Part shown: piece by piece, positions 52,811-60,519 of the stretch | How positions within the stretch are numbered: position 1 is the first letter of the stretch | Layout of the letters: every line of letters starts with the position of its first letter | Origin: Actinobacteria bacterium Ga0077560 | Lineage (GTDB): Bacteria; Actinomycetota; Thermoleophilia; Miltoncostaeales; Miltoncostaeaceae | Length of the DNA: 60,519 nucleotides | Direction of reading: 5' to 3' | Assembly: GCA_001464275.1 (NCBI GenBank) | Contig: LNFL01000099.1 | Coordinates: forward strand, 1-60,519 | Notes under the pieces: model-generated | Told to the model about the DNA's origin: nothing | Database searches by the model: none | What the model saw: the letters and a program-made list of their open reading frames with translations, nothing else | Translations under genes and position numbers: made by a program

Positions 52811-52839
52811 GGAATACGGTCCCCCGGTATCCCCCGGAA
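52811..52839 (-). promoter_or_regulatory. Possible promoter TTCCGG-17-TATTCC of the DUF11-type gene
   Basis: On the minus strand TTCCGG (52839-52834) and TATTCC (52816-52811) are 17 nt apart, about 16 nt before the ATG at 52794; GGGGTGA serves as ribosome site. Confidence 0.35.
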
Positions 52840-52845
52840 GGGTGA

Positions 52846-52872
52846 CGTGCCGGGCGCCAGGCGCCCGGCACG
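52846..52872 (-). terminator. 11-bp hairpin ending the activase operon
   Basis: CGTGCCGGGCG-CCAGG-CGCCCGGCACG, perfect stem, 8 nt beyond the stop of the last operon gene and just upstream of the next gene's promoter. No T-tract. Confidence 0.55.
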
Positions 52873-52880
52873 CCGCCCCG

Positions 52881-53165
52881 TCAGGCCAGGTAGCGCTCCA
52901 GCTCGCGCCCGATGTCCTCGGGGCTCACGTCCTCGCCGTCGTTCATGCGCTGCAGCATGCCGGCGATCACCCGCTTGGCCTCGCGCTTCTCGGCGCCGCC
53001 CAGGAACCCGTCGAACACGTGGTCCCCGGCGAGCGCCCGGGAGATCTCCTTGTCCTTGTCGTGGTCGCCGAGGTCGGTGAAGTACACGACGCGGTAGGCG
53101 CGGTTGTACCCGCCCTCCCGGTAGATCTCGAACATGGTGCGGTCCTCGGGCCGAGCCAGGGTCAT
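52881..53165 (-). CDS. Small conserved-looking protein in the activase operon
   Basis: 94-residue soluble protein, not recognised. It is hydrophilic with an ordered pattern (TMFEIYREGGYNRAYRVVYF, TDLGDHDKDKEISRALAGDH, REAKRVIAGMLQRMNDGEDV) and ends in SPEDIGRELERYLA. No Cys, so it is unlikely to bind the iron-sulfur cluster itself. ATG 53165 overlaps the activase stop by 4 nt and the terminator follows, making it the last gene of the operon. An accessory or regulatory role for the activase is inferred from coupling alone. Confidence 0.65.
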   Translation of the reverse strand: MTLARPEDRTMFEIYREGGYNRAYRVVYFTDLGDHDKDKEISRALAGDHVFDGFLGGAEKREAKRVIAGMLQRMNDGEDVSPEDIGRELERYLA

Positions 53166-56100
53166 TGGCGGACCCCCGCGGTCTGGCCGCCGTGCGACGG
53201 GGCCATCTCGGCGCGCAGCTGGCGCTCGAGCTCCGCGAGGCGGGACTCGATCTCCACGCGCTTGGTCTTCTCGCGCACCATGTCCTCCCGGTAGCGGGAC
53301 AGGAAGTAGCCGATGGTCTCGACGCGGATCTTGATCGATCCGGACGCCTTGTTCTCGTCGATGTCCTTGAAGCAGAAGTACGGCGTCCCGGCGTCCTGGA
53401 TGATCTCCTCGACCGCCGTGTAGATGGGCGCGTCATGCCCGCACTTGAAGGAGCTCAGCTCCAGCGCGACGAGGTTGGGGTGGCGGGCCGTGTACTTGGC
53501 GGCCCAGATCTTGCGGGTGGTGTTCTCCGAGTAGGAGTTCTTCCACACGTCCGCGACGTCGAACGGGTCCTGGATGGTCCCGGCGCGCACCTCGTCGCCG
53601 AACAGCCGCCACACGATGTCGTCGTCGATCGGCAGCGAGTCCTGGGTGAACACCGGGTAGCCGATGCGCTGGAACTCGTCGCAGATCTCGTGGTTCACGC
53701 CCGGATCGTTGTGGTACGGGCGGCCCAGGATCACGATGCCCAGGCGGTCCTCCGCCTCGAGCTGGTCGATCACCTCCCGGGCGCCGGTCCGGATGTCCCG
53801 CTCGTACCGCTCCAGGGCCCGGTAGCCCTCGTCGACGGCCCGGCGGTTCTCCTCCATCGTGAGGCCCAGGAGGTCCTTCCAGTCGTCGAACAGCTGCTTC
53901 TCGAGCAGCCGCGGCTCGTCGACGTTGACGAACGTGTTCTTGTAGACCACGCCCAGCTCTGCGAAGAGGTCGCCCTCCTTGGTGAACGCCGCCTTCACGG
54001 CCTCCGGGGTGGCGGTCACCGTGGGGCAGGACCTGCTGCTCTGGGTGTTCGACAGGAACGTGCCGAGGGCGTCGATCATCGGGAAGAAGATGACGTCCAG
54101 GGGGCGCTTGGCGTGGTGCTTGTGCAGCAGGTTGTGCACGTGCGGGATGCCGATCTTGCTGGGGAAGCAGGGATCGATCGCGCCGCGCTTCGCGCCCTCC
54201 TTGTACAGCTCCTCGCTGGTGTAGTCCGAGTACACGATGTTCCGCGGCGGGATCCCCAGCGCCTCCAGCCAGCCCGCGAACAGCGGGTTGGTGGAGTAGG
54301 CGTTCAGCACCTTGGGGATACCGATGCGCAGCTCCTCGCGGCGGGCGGCCGCGGCGTTGCGCGCCTTGGCGGCGGCCGTGAAGGCCTTCTTGGTGGGCGG
54401 GTCGGCCACCACCTGGGCCTTCGGCGAGCGGAACACGTTCTCGGCCGACAGCTCCAGGAAGTTCGGGTACAGCGCCTTGTTGGAGTCCATGTCCTTCTTG
54501 ATGACGCGCATGGCGTCCACGTCCTCCACCAGCCCCCGCTCGCAGGAGTTGCCCACGATGAGGCGCTTCACGCCCGGCAGGATCTCGATCTTGCTGGGCC
54601 GCGCCTCGTCCGCGAACTCCTCGCCGACGTTCACGTCGATGAAGGTCCGCAGGCAGCGGTTCTTGCAGAAGTAGCAGCGGGTGTCCTCGCTGCGGTGGGA
54701 GACGTAGGTGATCTCCTGCACGCGGTCGATGCCGATGAAGCTCGTCCGGTGGCCGTTCTCGTACAGCCGCACGGCCTCGATGCCGGCGCCGATGGCCCCG
54801 GACTCGCCGCAGTGCGGGTGGACGGTGATGGTGGGCTGCACGTCCTTGCCGGCGAACCGCTGCTCGATGAAGTCCACCTGCGACTTCACGGCGGCGAGGT
54901 TGTGCTGGGTGCCGCCCTGCAGGACGAAGTTGGTGCCGAGGGCGGCCAGGTTCGGCAGCTGGGCGACGTACAGCCAGATGTTCTTCGGCAGCACGGCGGC
55001 CAGGCCGGCCATGATCTCCTCCGGCTTCCAGCCCTGCCGCTGGAAGTCGACGATGTCGGACTGCATGAACACCGCGCAGCCGTACCCGAACGTGGGCATG
55101 GCCTCGGCGCCGAACGCGATGTCCGCGTACTTCTTCACGTCGAAGCCGAAGGTCTCGGCCGTGCTCTGCAGGAAGTAGCCGTTGCCGGCCGAGCACTGGG
55201 TGTTGAGCTTGAAGTCCTTCACCTGGCGGTTCTTGAGGACGATCAGCTTGATGTCCTGGCCGCCCACGTCGACGATGATGTCCACGTCGTCGCCGAAGAA
55301 GCGGATCGCCGACTCGGTGTGCGCCACGGTCTCCACCAGCGCCACGTCGGCGCGCAGGACGTCCTTGAGGATGTCCTTGGCGTAGCCGGTGGTGCCGATG
55401 CCCAGCACCTCGAGGGTCGCCCCGGCGTCCTCGACCTGCTGCTTGAGCGAGGCCAGGATCTCCTTGGTGTCCTCGATGGGGTTGCCCTTGGACAGCTGGT
55501 AGGCCTTCACCAGGACGTTGCGGTCCTCGTCGAGGAGCGCCGCCTTGGTGGAGGTGGACCCGCCGTCCAGGCCGATGAAGCCGCGCACCACCTGGCCCGG
55601 GCTGAACGTCGCCGGGATGAACGTCGGGATGGTGTGCTTCTCGACGAAGGCGTCCAGCTCCTCCTGGGTGTCCCACAGCCCCCGGCTGCCGGAGGCCTGC
55701 TTCTCCTCCAGCCGGCCCACCTCGATGTAGTGCCGCAGCAGCTTGGTGCCGCGGTACACGCCGATGCCGGCCTCCTCCTCCTTGCCGTACTCGACGGCGC
55801 CGATGGCGGCGAAGTACTGCGCGTTCTCCGGCACCCGGATGAGGTCCCGCGGGTCGACGCCCTCCGGCAGGGGCGTCTTCCGCTCCTCCCAGATCTTCGG
55901 GATGTTCTCCTTCCAGGCCTCGACCATCCCGCGGATGTAGGTGTTCGGGCCGCCCAGCAGCAGGACGTGGGGCAGGAGGGTGTTGCCGCGCGTGAGCACG
56001 GACAGGTTCTGCCCGATGATCGCGTCGAACAGCGACGCCATGAGCTGGTCCGGCGGCACGCCCATCTTCTGGAGCGAGTTCACGTCGGTCTCGGCGAACA

Positions 56101-56647
56101 CGCCGCACTTGCCGGCCACCGGGTGGATCCGGATGCCGGAGTAGCCCATGTCCTTGAGCTCGTCGGCGGGGATGCGGAGCTTCGCGTTGATCTTGTCGAT
56201 GACCGCGCCGGTGCCGCCCGCGCACTTGTCGTTCATCGACGGGATCTTCTTCTTCTTGCCCGTCTCCGGGTCTTCCTTGAAGATGATGATCTTCGCGTCC
56301 TGCCCGCCCAGCTCGATGACCGAGCCGGCCTCCGGGTAGAGCTTCTCCACGGCCAGGGAGACCGCGTTGACCTCCTGGACGAACTTCGCGCCGATCCGGG
56401 GGGCGATGCCGCCGCCGCCGGACCCGGTGATGAAGATCCGGATGCGGTCGTGGTCGATCGGGAAGTCCGTCTCGATCCTGGTGAGGAACTCCAGGACCTT
56501 CTCGGGCTGCTTGGTCTCGTGGCGCTGGTAGTCGCTCCAGAGGATCTCGTCGGTCGCCGGGTCGACAACCACCGCCTTCACGGTGGTGGAGCCGACGTCC
56601 AGGCCGACGCTGAGGCGGTCGTAGCGCTTGTAGCCGCCCTCGGCCAT
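53162..56647 (-). CDS. Double-module 2-hydroxyacyl-CoA dehydratase-type activase (BadF/HgdC family) with DUF2229-like region
   Basis: 1161-residue ATP-dependent iron-sulfur activase. Module 1 (about 10-330): SVGLDVGSTTVKAVVVD, cluster Cys in NDKCAGGTGAV and GKCGVFAETD. Module 2 (about 375-640): GFIGLDGGSTSTKAALLDED, cluster Cys in NTQCSAGNGYF and GYGCAVFMQSD. Each module has the two Cys that a HgdC monomer contributes, so the pair can mimic the HgdC homodimer with one [4Fe-4S] cluster. The rest (about 660-1160) is DUF2229-like with more Cys (RCYFCKNRC, GNSCERG, AIDPCFPSK) and ends in a coiled coil. Relatives drive electrons at low potential into radical dehydratases or reductases; the partner here is probably the upstream gene. 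Stop and start overlap on both sides. Confidence 0.87.
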   Translation of the reverse strand: MAEGGYKRYDRLSVGLDVGSTTVKAVVVDPATDEILWSDYQRHETKQPEKVLEFLTRIETDFPIDHDRIRIFITGSGGGGIAPRIGAKFVQEVNAVSLAVEKLYPEAGSVIELGGQDAKIIIFKEDPETGKKKKIPSMNDKCAGGTGAVIDKINAKLRIPADELKDMGYSGIRIHPVAGKCGVFAETDVNSLQKMGVPPDQLMASLFDAIIGQNLSVLTRGNTLLPHVLLLGGPNTYIRGMVEAWKENIPKIWEERKTPLPEGVDPRDLIRVPENAQYFAAIGAVEYGKEEEAGIGVYRGTKLLRHYIEVGRLEEKQASGSRGLWDTQEELDAFVEKHTIPTFIPATFSPGQVVRGFIGLDGGSTSTKAALLDEDRNVLVKAYQLSKGNPIEDTKEILASLKQQVEDAGATLEVLGIGTTGYAKDILKDVLRADVALVETVAHTESAIRFFGDDVDIIVDVGGQDIKLIVLKNRQVKDFKLNTQCSAGNGYFLQSTAETFGFDVKKYADIAFGAEAMPTFGYGCAVFMQSDIVDFQRQGWKPEEIMAGLAAVLPKNIWLYVAQLPNLAALGTNFVLQGGTQHNLAAVKSQVDFIEQRFAGKDVQPTITVHPHCGESGAIGAGIEAVRLYENGHRTSFIGIDRVQEITYVSHRSEDTRCYFCKNRCLRTFIDVNVGEEFADEARPSKIEILPGVKRLIVGNSCERGLVEDVDAMRVIKKDMDSNKALYPNFLELSAENVFRSPKAQVVADPPTKKAFTAAAKARNAAAARREELRIGIPKVLNAYSTNPLFAGWLEALGIPPRNIVYSDYTSEELYKEGAKRGAIDPCFPSKIGIPHVHNLLHKHHAKRPLDVIFFPMIDALGTFLSNTQSSRSCPTVTATPEAVKAAFTKEGDLFAELGVVYKNTFVNVDEPRLLEKQLFDDWKDLLGLTMEENRRAVDEGYRALERYERDIRTGAREVIDQLEAEDRLGIVILGRPYHNDPGVNHEICDEFQRIGYPVFTQDSLPIDDDIVWRLFGDEVRAGTIQDPFDVADVWKNSYSENTTRKIWAAKYTARHPNLVALELSSFKCGHDAPIYTAVEEIIQDAGTPYFCFKDIDENKASGSIKIRVETIGYFLSRYREDMVREKTKRVEIESRLAELERQLRAEMAPSHGGQTAGVRQ

Positions 56648-58398
56648 CACCCGACCTCCGCCGGGACGACGATGCGGCTCCCGGAGCCCTGCTTGTGCAG
56701 GTCGGCCACGTGGGCCAGGAAGTTCGCGGCCGTCCCGATGCAGCCCTTGGTGTGGGGCACCTTGTACATCGCAGACATCACCTCGGGGTGGGCCTCCTGG
56801 TACTCCCGGGCGTCGTCCAGGGTGAGGCCGGTCTGCTGCTCCACCCGCTCGATCTCCTGGCGGGCCTTCACGCGCGCCTCGCCGAGGGCCATCTGCACGC
56901 GGCTGTGGGCGTTCACCTCGCCCTCGCCGGAGGTCTCGATGGGCAGGTAGATCATGTCGCGGTACTGGTTGATGACCGCGCTCTGGACGCCGTCGGACTG
57001 CGTGGACGGCATGCACCCGAACGGCTTCAGCGACAGGACCATGTGGGCCAGGTCCTTGTTCGAGTAGTAGATGTTCTTGGCGACCTCGAGGTGGCCCTCG
57101 CCGCCGCCGGCGCGCGAGTTGTAGAACGGGTGGCCAAGGCGCTGCAGCTCGTACTGGTCGGTGAGGTCGTGCGGGATGTCGTTCAGCGCGGACCGCAGGC
57201 GGTTCCACTCGCGCTTGAACACCGCCTCGGCGACCGTGAGCTTCGCGTTCTTGCGGCGGGCCCGCAGCTCGTTGGCCATGCGCCGGTCCAGGCGCCAGGC
57301 GGCCGGCATGGACTCGTCCTCGTTGGTGTGCCGCCGGTCGAGGTTCTGCTGCTTGGCCTGGTGGATCATGTACATGATCCAGGTGCCCACCGGCTCCACG
57401 ACCACCTGGGCGTTCTCGCGCTCCAGGAAGGCGAACATGTTGAAGTTGCCGTCGCCCTCGGTGGTCTGCGCCCAGAACTCGCCGGTGATCTTCACGACCG
57501 GCTTCACGCGGGTCCGGTCGAGCCGCACCTCGCCGAGGGCGGAGCCGACGCCGCGGAATGCGTCCGTGTAGTCGTCGGTGACCAGCTGGTCGCCGAACTT
57601 GCGGGCCTTCTCGGCCATGTCGCCGACCTTGGTGTCGCCCAGGAGCTTGGCGACCGGCGCCGACAGGGAGATCTTGCGCTTGTCGCGCAGGATGTCGTGC
57701 AGGCGCTCCATGCCGTCGTCGAGCGCGGTGTTCACGGTGCCGGGCTCGATCTCGAACGGCCGGGTCTGGTACCCGAGGTCGTTCAGCAGGTCGCCCATGT
57801 TGAGGGCGTTGAGCAGGGCGAGGAAGAAGTCGGTGTTCATCTCCAGGCCGGCCTCGGCGCCGGACTGGTCCAGGCCGCCCGACTGCTGGAAGAGGATCAC
57901 GCGGAAGCCGTCGAAGCCGGAGTTGCGCAGGGCGAGGCGGTACTCGGCCTCGTACATCCCGAACCGGCAGGGGCCGCAGGCGCCCGCGGTGATGAAGATG
58001 TGCTTGTCGATGATGTCCTGGCGGGACATGCCGTCCGACTCGAGCTTCTGCAGGTACTGCACGAGGTTGCCCACCGTGAAGTACGTGGGGTTGCACTGGC
58101 CGTTGTTGCCGTACTCCTTGCCCAGCTGGAACGCCGCGACGTCCGGGACGGGCATGGGCTGGCACAGGTAGCCGAGCCCGGAGAGGGCGCCCTGGATGAG
58201 GCGTTCGTGCTTCCAGGTGAGGCCGCCGTACAGGACCGTCGTGTGCGGACGCTGGTCTCGGGTGAAGGCGTTCTCCTGCGGGCGCGTGAAGTGCGCGACC
58301 TTCTTCTCCTCGAGGCCCATCTCGCGTTCCAGCCGCGCGCGCTCCTCCTCGAGCCGCTGCCGGATCTGTTCCTCGGTGCTGGTCACCTGGGTTGCCAT
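56647..58398 (-). CDS. Cys-rich partner of the activase (2-hydroxyacyl-CoA dehydratase-like module)
   Basis: 583-residue protein corresponding to the C-terminal part of the roughly 1400-aa fused activases of anaerobes, here a separate gene. After a coiled coil (EEQIRQRLEEERARLEREMG) come Cys motifs likely to hold an iron-sulfur cluster: GNNGQCNPTYFTVGN, TAGACGPCRFGMYEAEYR, LKPFGCMPSTQSDG and TKGCIGT. ATG 58398 is set by GGAAAGG upstream; a start 78 nt earlier would add an unrelated tail. First gene of the operon, with a 1-nt overlap into the activase. The substrate is unknown; a radical 2-hydroxyacyl-CoA dehydratase or benzoyl-CoA-reductase-like reaction is a family-based guess. Confidence 0.75.
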   Translation of the reverse strand: MATQVTSTEEQIRQRLEEERARLEREMGLEEKKVAHFTRPQENAFTRDQRPHTTVLYGGLTWKHERLIQGALSGLGYLCQPMPVPDVAAFQLGKEYGNNGQCNPTYFTVGNLVQYLQKLESDGMSRQDIIDKHIFITAGACGPCRFGMYEAEYRLALRNSGFDGFRVILFQQSGGLDQSGAEAGLEMNTDFFLALLNALNMGDLLNDLGYQTRPFEIEPGTVNTALDDGMERLHDILRDKRKISLSAPVAKLLGDTKVGDMAEKARKFGDQLVTDDYTDAFRGVGSALGEVRLDRTRVKPVVKITGEFWAQTTEGDGNFNMFAFLERENAQVVVEPVGTWIMYMIHQAKQQNLDRRHTNEDESMPAAWRLDRRMANELRARRKNAKLTVAEAVFKREWNRLRSALNDIPHDLTDQYELQRLGHPFYNSRAGGGEGHLEVAKNIYYSNKDLAHMVLSLKPFGCMPSTQSDGVQSAVINQYRDMIYLPIETSGEGEVNAHSRVQMALGEARVKARQEIERVEQQTGLTLDDAREYQEAHPEVMSAMYKVPHTKGCIGTAANFLAHVADLHKQGSGSRIVVPAEVG

Positions 58399-58779
58399 GG
58401 GGGCCGCCTTTCCTCGCATAGGGCACCACGGGTTCCCCGCGCCGAGGCGCGCTCCGCGCCGGCCGCGGAAACCCACGAGGGGTCATCCCGGCGCGCACAA
58501 GGACGGGGTTGGGAGGATGGGCGATCGAGGCCGTCTCGTCGACGGTGCCGTCGCTTGCGCTCGCGCGGCACCCGACCCGGGCACCGCGTGCAGCTCGGCC
58601 GACCATCCCATCCCGAGGCATCGTCCTGTCCGGCGGTCGGCGGGGCCATCGGGGAAACACCACCGGTGCGTGCGGATAACCCGCATCCGGGGTTCGGCGC
58701 GCCGCGGAGGCATGGCCCGCGGGCCGAGGAGCGTCCATCCGCCTCATCCGCTGGGCCGGGCGGGCCGATACCCAGTGAG
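58399..58779. other. Divergent intergenic region with several inverted repeats
   Basis: 381 nt without a credible gene. GGTGCCG/CGGCACC (58544-58572, 15-nt loop), TGCGG-ATAAC-CCGCA (58671-58685, flanked by CCGG on both sides) and GGCCCGCGGGCC (58715-58726) are perfect repeats. Promoters for the activase operon and the PAS gene must lie here, but no clear boxes are seen. Confidence 0.5.
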
Positions 58780-60519
58780 GTGTCCGGGACCAGAGCCAGC
58801 ATCGTCTTCTACGCCGGTCTGCCGTCGGACCAGGCGTCCGTCGTCCGCACGGGCTGCATGGCGCTGCACACGCCGGCGGTGAACCTGCGGGAGTTCGCCG
58901 CGCCGCCGGACGGCGCGATGGCGGTCGTGCTGCCGGCCGTGCTCGTGCCGCGGATCCTGGCGGGGTGGGGCGGCCCGCACGCGGCGCCGCCGGTGATCGC
59001 CGTCGCCGACGGCGAGGACGCCGGCGCCGCGGCGCTGGAGGCGGGGGCGACGCTCGCGCTGCTGCTGCCGCTCACCGAGGCGGGCGTGCGCCTGCGCCTG
59101 CGCGAGCTGGTCGCCACCAGCCTGGGCCAGAGCCTGGGCGCCGTGCTGGAGTCGATGACCGACGGCTTCGCCGCCGCGGACGCATCCGGCGCCATCACCG
59201 CGGTGAACGACGCCTTCTGCGAGCTGCTGGGGTACCGCCGCGACGAGATCATCGGGGCGGTGCCCCCCTACCCATTCTGGGCGCCGGAGGCGACCCGCGA
59301 GCTGGAGGACGCCCTCGTGGAGGTGCTGTCGGGGGCCTCCACCCACGTCCGCCTGCGGTACCGCCACCGCGACGGCCACCGGCTGACGCTGGCGGCGTCG
59401 GTCTCGCCGCTGGTGGGGCCCGACGGCGCACCCGCCGGCGCGGTGGGGCTGTTCCGGGACGACACCGCCCAGGAGGCCGTCGAGCGCCGGCTGCGCGCGA
59501 GCGCCGACGAGCTGCGCGGGCTGGTGGACCACCTCCCGGGCGCCGCCGTGCTGCGGCTGCCGGACGGGTCGCTGCGCCTCAACGCCAGGGCGCGGGAGCT
59601 CATCGGCTGGCCGGAGCGCGAGCTGGCCACGGTGGAGGACTGGTTCCGGTTGCTGTACGCCGGCCGGGCCGAGGACGTGCAGGCCCGCTACGAGCGGGCC
59701 CGCGCGGAGGGCTTCCCGTCCAGCGTGATCGGCCGGCTCGCCACCCCGACGGGCACGCGCGTGATGGAGTTCTTCGCGTACCGCGCCCCGGACCACAGCG
59801 AGGTCTGGCTGGCCACCGACGTCACGGAGCGACTCGAGGCGCAGGAGGAGCGGGACCGGCAGGCCGCCCGGCTGGCGGCCGTGATGGAGGCGCTCCCGGA
59901 CCTGGTGATCCGCCTGCGACGCGACGGCCGGATGATGGCCGCGCACGGCGCGCCCGAGCTGCTGGCCGTGAACGATCCGTCCGCGGACGTCAACATCCGT
60001 GAGGTGCTGCCCCCCGAGGTGGCGCAGATGAGCCTGGCGGCGATCGCGGCGGCGCTCGACACCGGGGAGATCCAGCAGATCCAATACCCGCTCGAGGTCG
60101 GCGCCGGGCGGCGGTGGTTCACCACGCGCATCGCCCCGATGGCGGGCGACGAGGTGGTGTGCGTCGTCCGTGACGACACCGAGCGCCTCCACGCCGAGCG
60201 CGACCGCGACCGGGTGTTCCGCATCACCGCCGCGCCCATGGCGGTGTGGGACCTCTCGGGGCGCGCCCTCGAGATCAACCCGGCCATGGAGCGGCTGCTG
60301 GGGTGGTCGGTCCAGGAGCTGGATGCGATGGGCGTGGACGGCTGGGTGCATCCGGAGGACCTGCCGGCTGTGAACGACGCGATCTCCCGCCTGGCGCGGG
60401 GGCTGGCGAGCCAAAACCTGCCGCAGCGGCTGCGGCGCAAGGGCGGGGGCTGGGTGTGGACCGAGGTGACCGCGTCGCCCGACCGCGACCGGGGCCTGGT
60501 CTACGTCAGCGTCCACGAC
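58780..60519 (+). CDS. Multi-PAS signalling protein with N-terminal receiver-like domain, 3' end outside window
   Basis: Open from GTG 58780 to the window end (580 codons, no stop). Residues about 1-110 resemble a degenerate response-regulator fold (TRASIVFYAGLPSDQASVVR, PPVIAVADGEDAGAAALEAG) without a clear phospho-acceptor Asp. PAS domains follow at about 115-235 (LESMTDGFAAADASGAITAV, ELLGYRRDEIIG), 240-355 (LVDHLPGAAVLRLPDGSLRL), 360-465 (AVMEALPDLVIRLRRDGRMM) and 475-580 (VFRITAAPMAVWDLSGRALE, HPEDLPAVND). The output domain (kinase, GGDEF or HTH) lies beyond the window. The start is uncertain; no strong ribosome site is seen. Confidence 0.75.
   Translation, partial: MSGTRASIVFYAGLPSDQASVVRTGCMALHTPAVNLREFAAPPDGAMAVVLPAVLVPRILAGWGGPHAAPPVIAVADGEDAGAAALEAGATLALLLPLTEAGVRLRLRELVATSLGQSLGAVLESMTDGFAAADASGAITAVNDAFCELLGYRRDEIIGAVPPYPFWAPEATRELEDALVEVLSGASTHVRLRYRHRDGHRLTLAASVSPLVGPDGAPAGAVGLFRDDTAQEAVERRLRASADELRGLVDHLPGAAVLRLPDGSLRLNARARELIGWPERELATVEDWFRLLYAGRAEDVQARYERARAEGFPSSVIGRLATPTGTRVMEFFAYRAPDHSEVWLATDVTERLEAQEERDRQAARLAAVMEALPDLVIRLRRDGRMMAAHGAPELLAVNDPSADVNIREVLPPEVAQMSLAAIAAALDTGEIQQIQYPLEVGAGRRWFTTRIAPMAGDEVVCVVRDDTERLHAERDRDRVFRITAAPMAVWDLSGRALEINPAMERLLGWSVQELDAMGVDGWVHPEDLPAVNDAISRLARGLASQNLPQRLRRKGGGWVWTEVTASPDRDRGLVYVSVHD

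Noticed and set aside
58383-58802. A minus-strand frame spanning the 58.4-58.8 kb intergenic region
   Set aside because: Pro/Arg/Gly-rich without motif, overlaps two genes, and has no ribosome site.

Overview
The window is a very GC-rich, gene-dense bacterial chromosome segment. Short TANNNT -10 boxes placed 6-7 nt before start codons (leaderless transcripts), many GTG starts, two PAC2-family proteins, LuxR-type ATPase regulators, CtpE-like and KdpE-like proteins, and extracellular beta-helix and DUF11-type proteins point to the Actinomycetota. My best guess is a deep-branching, Thermoleophilia-like lineage, but this is inference from gene style and not an identification. I see no rRNA, tRNA, CRISPR array, insertion sequence, prophage or plasmid function.

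Layout. 1-6055: a partial glycoside hydrolase converges on a tandem adenylate-cyclase/AAA regulator whose frame is broken, followed by a secreted protein. 6056-8518: a hairpin-rich leader, then a glutaminase-STAS-cNMP fusion and a small Cys-rich protein. 8520-12552: secreted beta-helix and SIMPL-like proteins, a His-rich zinc exporter and two small proteins. 12631-15422: a PAC2 protein and a three-gene redox operon (small membrane protein, ApbE flavin transferase, ferric-reductase-like membrane protein) behind pho-box-like direct repeats. 15609-21053: a Na,K-ATPase-like P-type pump and a large LuxR-ATPase regulator. 21159-23534: an SPFH/NfeD/beta-carbonic-anhydrase/Hsp20 operon. 23545-28205: an ABC exporter, a YpfJ-type metalloprotease and a PD40 beta-propeller protein. 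28216-35135: a broken GntR regulator facing two tandem multi-PAS/LuxR sensors, the second also broken. 35373-41124: PAC2, ROK sugar kinase, SDR/DUF2867 oxidoreductase and a CtpE-like pump. 41314-43442: an acyl-adenylating enzyme with a FeeM-like N-acyltransferase. 43419-47908: a broken GGDEF/EAL protein and a KdpDE-like two-component pair. 48122-52794: geranylgeranyl reductase, a phosphotransferase-like/ATPase fusion and a DUF11-type surface protein. 52881-58398: a three-gene operon for a 2-hydroxyacyl-CoA dehydratase-type activase system. 58780-end: a partial multi-PAS sensor.

The genes fall into envelope and ion homeostasis (CDF exporter, two P-type pumps, SPFH/NfeD, Hsp20, ABC exporter), redox and cofactor chemistry (ApbE module, geranylgeranyl reductase, iron-sulfur activase operon), and unusually dense signalling (a cyclase pair, three PAS arrays, HK/RR, EAL, LuxR-ATPase, and cNMP and STAS domains fused to glutaminase). 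Three observations deserve most attention. One is the ligase/FeeM pair, a candidate small-molecule or signal biosynthetic unit. The second is the split activase operon. The third is that four otherwise well-preserved genes each lack about 10-23 nt at one point, shifting the frame, which is either recurrent pseudogenisation or a systematic sequence or assembly problem. Strong GC hairpins without T-tracts follow many stop codons and look like the local terminator type.
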